DNA of 64,000 nt from Adiantum capillus-veneris (lineage: Eukaryota > Streptophyta > Polypodiopsida > Polypodiales > Pteridaceae). Below, piece by piece: positions 59,753 through 64,000 of this stretch. Within the stretch, counting starts at the first letter, position 1, and the number at the start of each line of letters is the position of its first letter. The stretch lies in assembly GCA_014529385.2 (NCBI GenBank), contig CM043971.1:56119209-56183208 (forward strand). The letters are read 5' to 3'. The notes under the pieces were generated by a model. The model saw only the letters and a program-made list of their open reading frames with translations, was not told where the DNA came from and ran no database searches. The position numbers were made by a program, and so were the translations under genes.

Positions 59753-60263
59753 CTAGCTCAGCTCGGATAATCTCATGTGGCACTGAGGCCTTAGCCCGAA
59801 TCATCCGAGCGATCATAGAGACCAGAGGCCTCTCCATACATCTCCATCCATCAGTGTTGCCAGATCTTTCAGGGTGGTTTGCTGAGGGTCCCCATACCTG
59901 AACTCCATAGAGCATAGCCGGAGTCACTAAAGTGTCAAAAAGCTAGAGCTTTGCTCACAGTTCGTGAAACTGAACCTACTGAACACATCCTCTCTAGTAA
60001 TCCCAAAGCTGCATATGCTCTTGTCAGTCTAGTCTTTAATGCTCTCCTTAGTGAAAACACCGGTCCCCCGAAGACTACCCCAAGATAAGTATATGCATAT
60101 GTGTCCTCCAAAGTGTCCTGGCCATACGTAAATGTGGGTGCCGACCTCTTGACCCACTGTGGTGTAGTGTTAAACACCAGAACCTTGGTTTTCCCTAGAT
60201 TGACAGACAATCCCACTGTCACTGGCAAATGTATGCAGAGATCCAAATGACGTTGCATCCCCT

Positions 60264-60268
<5 letters not shown>

Positions 60269-60310
<42 letters not shown>

Positions 60311-60341
60311 CCACGTCGAGTGCTACTGCAATGCCCTGCAC

Positions 60342-60379
<38 letters not shown>

Positions 60380-60380
60380 C

Positions 60381-60454
<74 letters not shown>
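60269..60454. repeat. (GA)n, (GT)n, (GA)n microsatellite block
   Basis: GA 60269-60306, GT 60344-60375 and GA 60383-60454, separated by short unique sequence. It marks the 5' truncation point of the minus-strand LINE. Confidence 0.95.
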
Positions 60455-60456
<2 letters not shown>

Positions 60457-60545
60457 TATTGGATGGAAGAAATTTATGGTAAAAGCCTTCAATATTTAGT
60501 CAATTTACCTCTACTATTTGTTAAGTTTGGAGCCTGATTTATTGC

Positions 60546-61026
60546 TTGTATTTTTCTGTATTAAAAACGTACATTTGTAAGGCCCCTGCTATGGGGAGAA
60601 GCCATCGTGCATGCAAAAAAAGCACACGCCAGAATATTACTTTTTGTCGGAATATTATGGCAGGACAGCGGTCGAAAAGTGGTCGGAAAACGGTATGTCG
60701 TTTGGCCGGTGGTCGAAAGTCAATGGCCGGTGGCCGATTTCAAGGTGGACTTGTCTTCTCAAGGGCGGTCACACATGGGCGGATTGAGAGTCCAATTTGG
60801 ACTTGTCTACACAAGGGCAGCTACACACGGCTGTCTCTCATGAGAGAGGGCAGCCCTTTTGGCCTACAAAAGGAGTGGGTGTGAGGTGATGAGAGTGAAG
60901 CAAGGCGGGAGCTCTATTAAGGGTATAATCCCTTTGTAACCTACTTTTTGTTTGAAGTATTGAAGCCATTGAGTGGTTGCTTTCCCGTGGATGTAGCCCA
61001 CATTGGGTGAACCACGTATATTGTGT

Positions 61027-61088
<62 letters not shown>

Positions 61089-61190
61089 CTATAATCTCTC
61101 GTGTGTGAAAATTTTTCTTTTTCCATTAAGTAAGCTACTTAAATATCTATTTAGATACATTCTATTTCCTAACATTATTTTTCATAAGTA
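60546..61190 (+). mobile_element. Ty1/copia-type LTR remnant
   Basis: The 3' half has the conserved plant copia LTR pattern: gggtataatccctttgtaac, then ccgtggatgtagcccacatt, gggtgaaccacgtatattg and a (CT)n tract (61030-61085). These match the GTGGACGTAGGCA/CCGAACCACGTAAA-type block of many plant copia LTRs. The 5' half has ggccggtgg/ggtcggaaa repeats. Ends and primer-binding site were not found, so it may be a solo or truncated LTR. Confidence 0.6.
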
Positions 61191-61599
61191 GGTTTGTTAG
61201 ATTTTTGGAAAAAAAACATTCGAGCTTCAAGCCAGGTGTTATTGCACACTCCCGCATGCAGAGTTATAAGCCGTTAGTGGCAATCGGGAGATCCAGATAT
61301 TTCATGCGTCATACAACACCATCACATAACTTCAATTATGATACAAAACATCCCCCTCATGCTACCTCCGTCCCAAAATTGGGTCAAATGTATAGTCCTT
61401 TGTTATTGACTTTTCCAGCTACTTCTTTGCAGGGTAAATAATTTCCTCAACATTCAATATCTCCACGCGTTTGATCATGCACATCTGTGAAGACACTGAA
61501 GCATGCAAGTGCTACTCACATGGATGACCTCTTGGCATGGTGAGCTTGCCTATGGCAAGCATTCTTAGAGAAAGCCATGATCCATTGCAGGGATCAGGC

Positions 61600-61649
<50 letters not shown>

Positions 61650-61699
61650 GGTTTGCTATGCAGAGTTGCCTATTTTGCTAACTACATGCAAATTGTGAT
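61191..61699. other. Stretch with (GA)n tract
   Basis: A (GA)n microsatellite at 61603-61644; otherwise no gene recognised. Confidence 0.5.
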
Positions 61700-62270
61700 C
61701 TCTGGACATGGATGAGTATGAGTAGAACCGTAGTTCTGGTTGGTGGTCTTTCTTGAGAGATGGACGATAGAGGCCTCGAAAGCTATAGGAGGTTTGGCAA
61801 GGTCGTGAAGACCAAGGTTATGATGGATAGAGATATTGGTACCCCTTGTGGTTTTGGATATGTAACTTTTGCTAACAAAAGAGGCATGGACCATGCTATT
61901 GATAGGTGCATGATAAGCTTTTGTTTTAATTGTGGGCAACCAGGTCACTAAGCAAGGGAAATCCCTTCTGGTAAGGACTGAAACTTTCCCATGATGGCGG
62001 TAGGGCTACTATAATAGTGGCCATGGGTATGGTGAGTATTATAATGGCTGTAGTGACTATGGGGGAAAATAGAGGTTACAATAGGTATAGCAATTATGAT
62101 AGATATGTTGAGACTTGCAGTAGAGATACTCGATATGGAAACCGTGATAATGGCCAAGATTGCTATGGTAATGGAGGGCCGACAAGATATAAAGGGAGTA
62201 CAAGGAGTGAGTTGGGTTGTATGACCATCCAAGTGGTGGGAACAAGTTTGACTATGAAGGCCACTATTAA
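61700..62270 (+). pseudogene. RZ-1-like glycine-rich RNA-binding protein pseudogene
   Basis: Near 61740 the frame reads VGGLS, stop (TGA), EMDDRGLESYRRFGKV, then KVMMDRD and CGFGYVTFANKRGM: the RNP2 and RNP1 elements of an RRM. It passes directly to FCFNCGQPGH with a TAA inside (cactaagcaagg), then ARE, a CCHC zinc knuckle. The region after 62000 is Tyr/Gly/Arg-rich (RGYNRYSNYDRY, DTRYGNRDNG), and the end reads YDHPSGGNKFDYEGHY then TAA at 62268-62270 in another frame. RRM, zinc knuckle and GRY tail are the layout of plant RZ-1 proteins, nuclear splicing regulators. The linker between RRM and knuckle is missing. Stops and frameshifts make it non-functional. Confidence 0.75.
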
Positions 62271-62497
62271 GAGCAAGGGACAACCAAGGCTCAGTGAGAC
62301 ACTTATCATTGGGCATCTTCTTAATCAGTTGCACCTCTAGCAAGAGCAACAAAGCTCAAAAATCTGCTTCTTTGTTGAGCATTGTTTACTATTCAATTAG
62401 TTTTATAAGAATAATATGTTTTTGAGATCATGTTTTGAGTGCCATGAGGAACAATATTAAGATATCTCAGGAGTCTTGAACTCAAGATTTGATATTG

Positions 62498-62553
<56 letters not shown>

Positions 62554-63195
62554 AAATCCCTAGAGGCCTCTATATGATAAACTTTTGTTTTAATTTTGGG
62601 AAACCAAGTCACTAAGCAAGGAATTTCCCTTCTCATAAGGGCGGAAAATTTCCCCATGGTGGCGATAGGGCTATAAAGTAGCCATGGGTGGTGAGAATTA
62701 TAAGGGAAAATAGAGGATACGATAGGTATATCAGTCAGGATAGCAATGATATCTTTACAGTAGAGATACTCGGTATGGAGTTTCATGATAGTGGCCAAGA
62801 CTGCTATGGTAGTGGAGGGCCGGCAAGAAATAAAGGCGATACAAGGAGCGAGTTTCGTTGTATGACCATCCAAGTGGTGGCAAGAGCGAGTTTCGTTGTA
62901 TGACCATCCAAGTGGTGGCAACCAATTTGACTATGAAGGTCACTATTGAGAACACGGGGCAACCAAGGCTCAATTGATGCGAAGACACTTATCATTGGGC
63001 AACTTCTTAATCAGTCGCACCTCTAGCAAGAGCAGCAATCAGCTCACAAATCTTCTTCTTTGTTGATCATTGTTTATTGTTCAATTAGGTTTATAAGAAT
63101 ATTATGTTTTAGAGATCATGTTTTGAGTGCCATGAATAACAATATCAAGAGATCTCACAAGTCTTGAACTAAAGATTTGATATTGTTTAGAGAGA
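61905..63195. repeat. Tandem duplication of about 660 bp, each unit ending in (AG)n
   Basis: Unit 1 about 61905-62550 and unit 2 about 62568-63195 share the RZ-1-like tail, the 3' part (caattagttttataagaata, gagatcatgttttgagtgcc) and the junction ttgatattgtatagagag into AG repeats. The AG tract is 25 units in unit 1 and nearly absent in unit 2. Confidence 0.85.
62568..63100 (+). pseudogene. Second, tandem copy of the RZ-1-like 3' part
   Basis: It repeats 61905-62400: MINFCFNFG-like, the same cactaagcaagg stop, RGYDRY-like and YGSGGPARNKG, then YDHPSGGNQFDYEGHY before TGA near 62950. The RRM part is absent. A 36-bp internal tandem duplication (about 62847-62918) was added later. The shared stop shows that the copy was already dead when duplicated. 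Confidence 0.75.
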
Positions 63196-63223
63196 AGAGA
63201 GATAAAAAATATGTAGCGCCTAC

Positions 63224-63227
<4 letters not shown>

Positions 63228-63282
<55 letters not shown>
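63228..63282. repeat. (AG)n microsatellite
   Basis: About 27 AG units preceding a duplicated 208-bp segment. Confidence 0.97.
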
Positions 63283-63286
<4 letters not shown>

Positions 63287-63668
63287 AATCCCAAGTGGAC
63301 TCTTGAGTTTTGAACTCAACACATGGTATTGTAGATAATCAATATCACTTTATTATTTGCCCTAGCGTCCACCTTTTCATGTAGCTCAATGTCCTTGCAC
63401 TTGAGAATTGATGACATGCATTCCAAACATGTACCGACAGATATTAGGAGCTGCATGTGTTGAGAGAGAGAGAGAGAGGGAGAGAGGGAGGTATAATCCC
63501 AAGTGGACTCTTTAGTTTTGAACTCAACACATGGTATTGTAGATAATCAATATCACTTTATTATTTCCCCTAGCGTCCACCCTTCCACATAGCTCACTCT
63601 CCTTGCTATGTGAGAATTGACGACATGCATTCCAAACATGCACCAACAGATATTAGGAGCTGCACGTG

Positions 63669-63700
<32 letters not shown>
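63283..63700. repeat. 208-bp tandem duplication with microsatellite junctions
   Basis: Units start gtataatcccaagtggactc at about 63283 and 63491 and end tattaggagctgca then tgtgttg. Unit 1 runs into a short AG tract, unit 2 into (TG)n-(AG)n (63671-63744). Confidence 0.93.

Positions 63701-63744
<44 letters not shown>
63671..63744. repeat. (TG)n-(AG)n microsatellite
   Basis: TG to about 63699, then AG to 63744. Confidence 0.97.
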
Positions 63745-63747
<3 letters not shown>

Positions 63748-64000
63748 TCACGTCAAGCATGGCCACCACTCAATTCCAAGAGACATCAAAGATCTATATG
63801 ACGATTCTTGAACTCAAATACTAAAATGCAAGAGTTAATGTCCCAATATCTTTCTTCTTTAAAGGGGTGAAATTTTTCAATTGTTCACAAAAACGCAAAA
63901 AATATGCAAGCCAGTAAAAGAGAGCAATAGAGATGTTATGGTGAATTGCATTTCAAATGTTGAAATTGATGTCATAGCAACTCCACTCTTTATCAGAGCT

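Larger units (their letters stand above)
58483..60267 (-). pseudogene. 5'-truncated LINE, C-terminal half of ORF2, minus strand
   Basis: Begins after (GA)n at 60267 with LSVNLGKTKVLVFN and AYTYLGVVFGG, the post-RT blocks. MTPAMLYGVQVWGPS follows near 59925, and MIRAKASVPHEIIRAEL runs into a 36-base poly-G tract read as Pro-runs. The end has GIRCDFRGVSAGTRICHLC and the zinc motif C-x2-C-x8-H-x4-C near 59180, close to that of the LINE at 43210. The tail reads catttcatttcatctcatc into (TC)n. A 69-bp duplication (59226-59333) and frameshifts break the frame. Confidence 0.8.

Noticed and set aside
60546-60884. 112-codon ORF in the copia-type LTR
   Set aside because: It lies in LTR sequence with repeated ggccggtgg motifs; no domain.

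Overview
The window looks like nuclear DNA of a land plant with a large, repeat-rich genome. A homosporous fern such as Ceratopteris would fit, but that is an inference from style, not a match. Reasons: one intact gene encodes an 843-residue eukaryotic translation elongation factor 2 (EF-2) with GT-AG introns and plant telo-boxes upstream. The rest is plant-type transposable elements (L1-like LINEs, a Ty3/gypsy chromovirus, Ty1/copia LTRs, PIF/Harbinger, MULE) and dozens of long (GA)n, (CT)n, (CA)n, poly-C and poly-G tracts. No bacterial, organellar or CRISPR features were seen.

Layout. 1-4.2 kb: decayed plant L1 LINE. 5.5-7.1 kb (minus): a decayed spliced gene whose exons can be followed through introns; it looks like a ParB-like domain followed by a SAM-methyltransferase-like motif. 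7.2-7.9 kb and 15.0-15.5 kb: six copies of a short dispersed palindrome centred on GTCGAC. 9.0-13.8 kb: both genes of a PIF/Harbinger transposon (DDE transposase on plus, SANT/Myb-like protein on minus), convergent around about 2 kb of degenerate CTAACT-type satellite. 16.2-18.8 kb: MULE transposase with a SWIM finger, broken by frameshifts. 19.1-19.6 kb: a 221-bp tandem duplication. 20.3 kb: an LTR/primer-binding-site junction.

24-48.4 kb is a nest of one gypsy family: LTR A (+), LTR D (-) with a minus-strand gag-pol, LTR B (+) shared head-to-head with a plus-strand copy, then LTR C (+). The plus copy has lost most of pol, holds unrelated retroelement pieces and a 393-bp LTR, and LTR C is split by a nearly intact 4.5-kb LINE (43.2-47.7 kb). 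That LINE's two ORFs lie in one frame and are separated by a single TAG.

49.7-51.5 kb: a perfect hairpin, a CT/CA microsatellite cluster, a LINE tail and G-box-bearing tandem repeats that end just upstream of EF-2 (51.6-54.6 kb). 56.6-57.1 kb: a 244-bp tandem duplication. 58.5-60.3 kb: minus-strand LINE fragment. 60.5-61.2 kb: copia-type LTR. 61.7-63.1 kb: a broken, duplicated RZ-1-like RNA-binding-protein pseudogene. 63.3-63.7 kb: another tandem duplication.

Only EF-2 is confidently a working host gene. Most broken ORFs carry stops of the kind C-to-T change would produce (CAA, CAG, CGA or TGG to stop), as expected for methylated, silenced repeats. Working by eye, boundaries of repeats and LTRs are good to roughly 5-20 bases.
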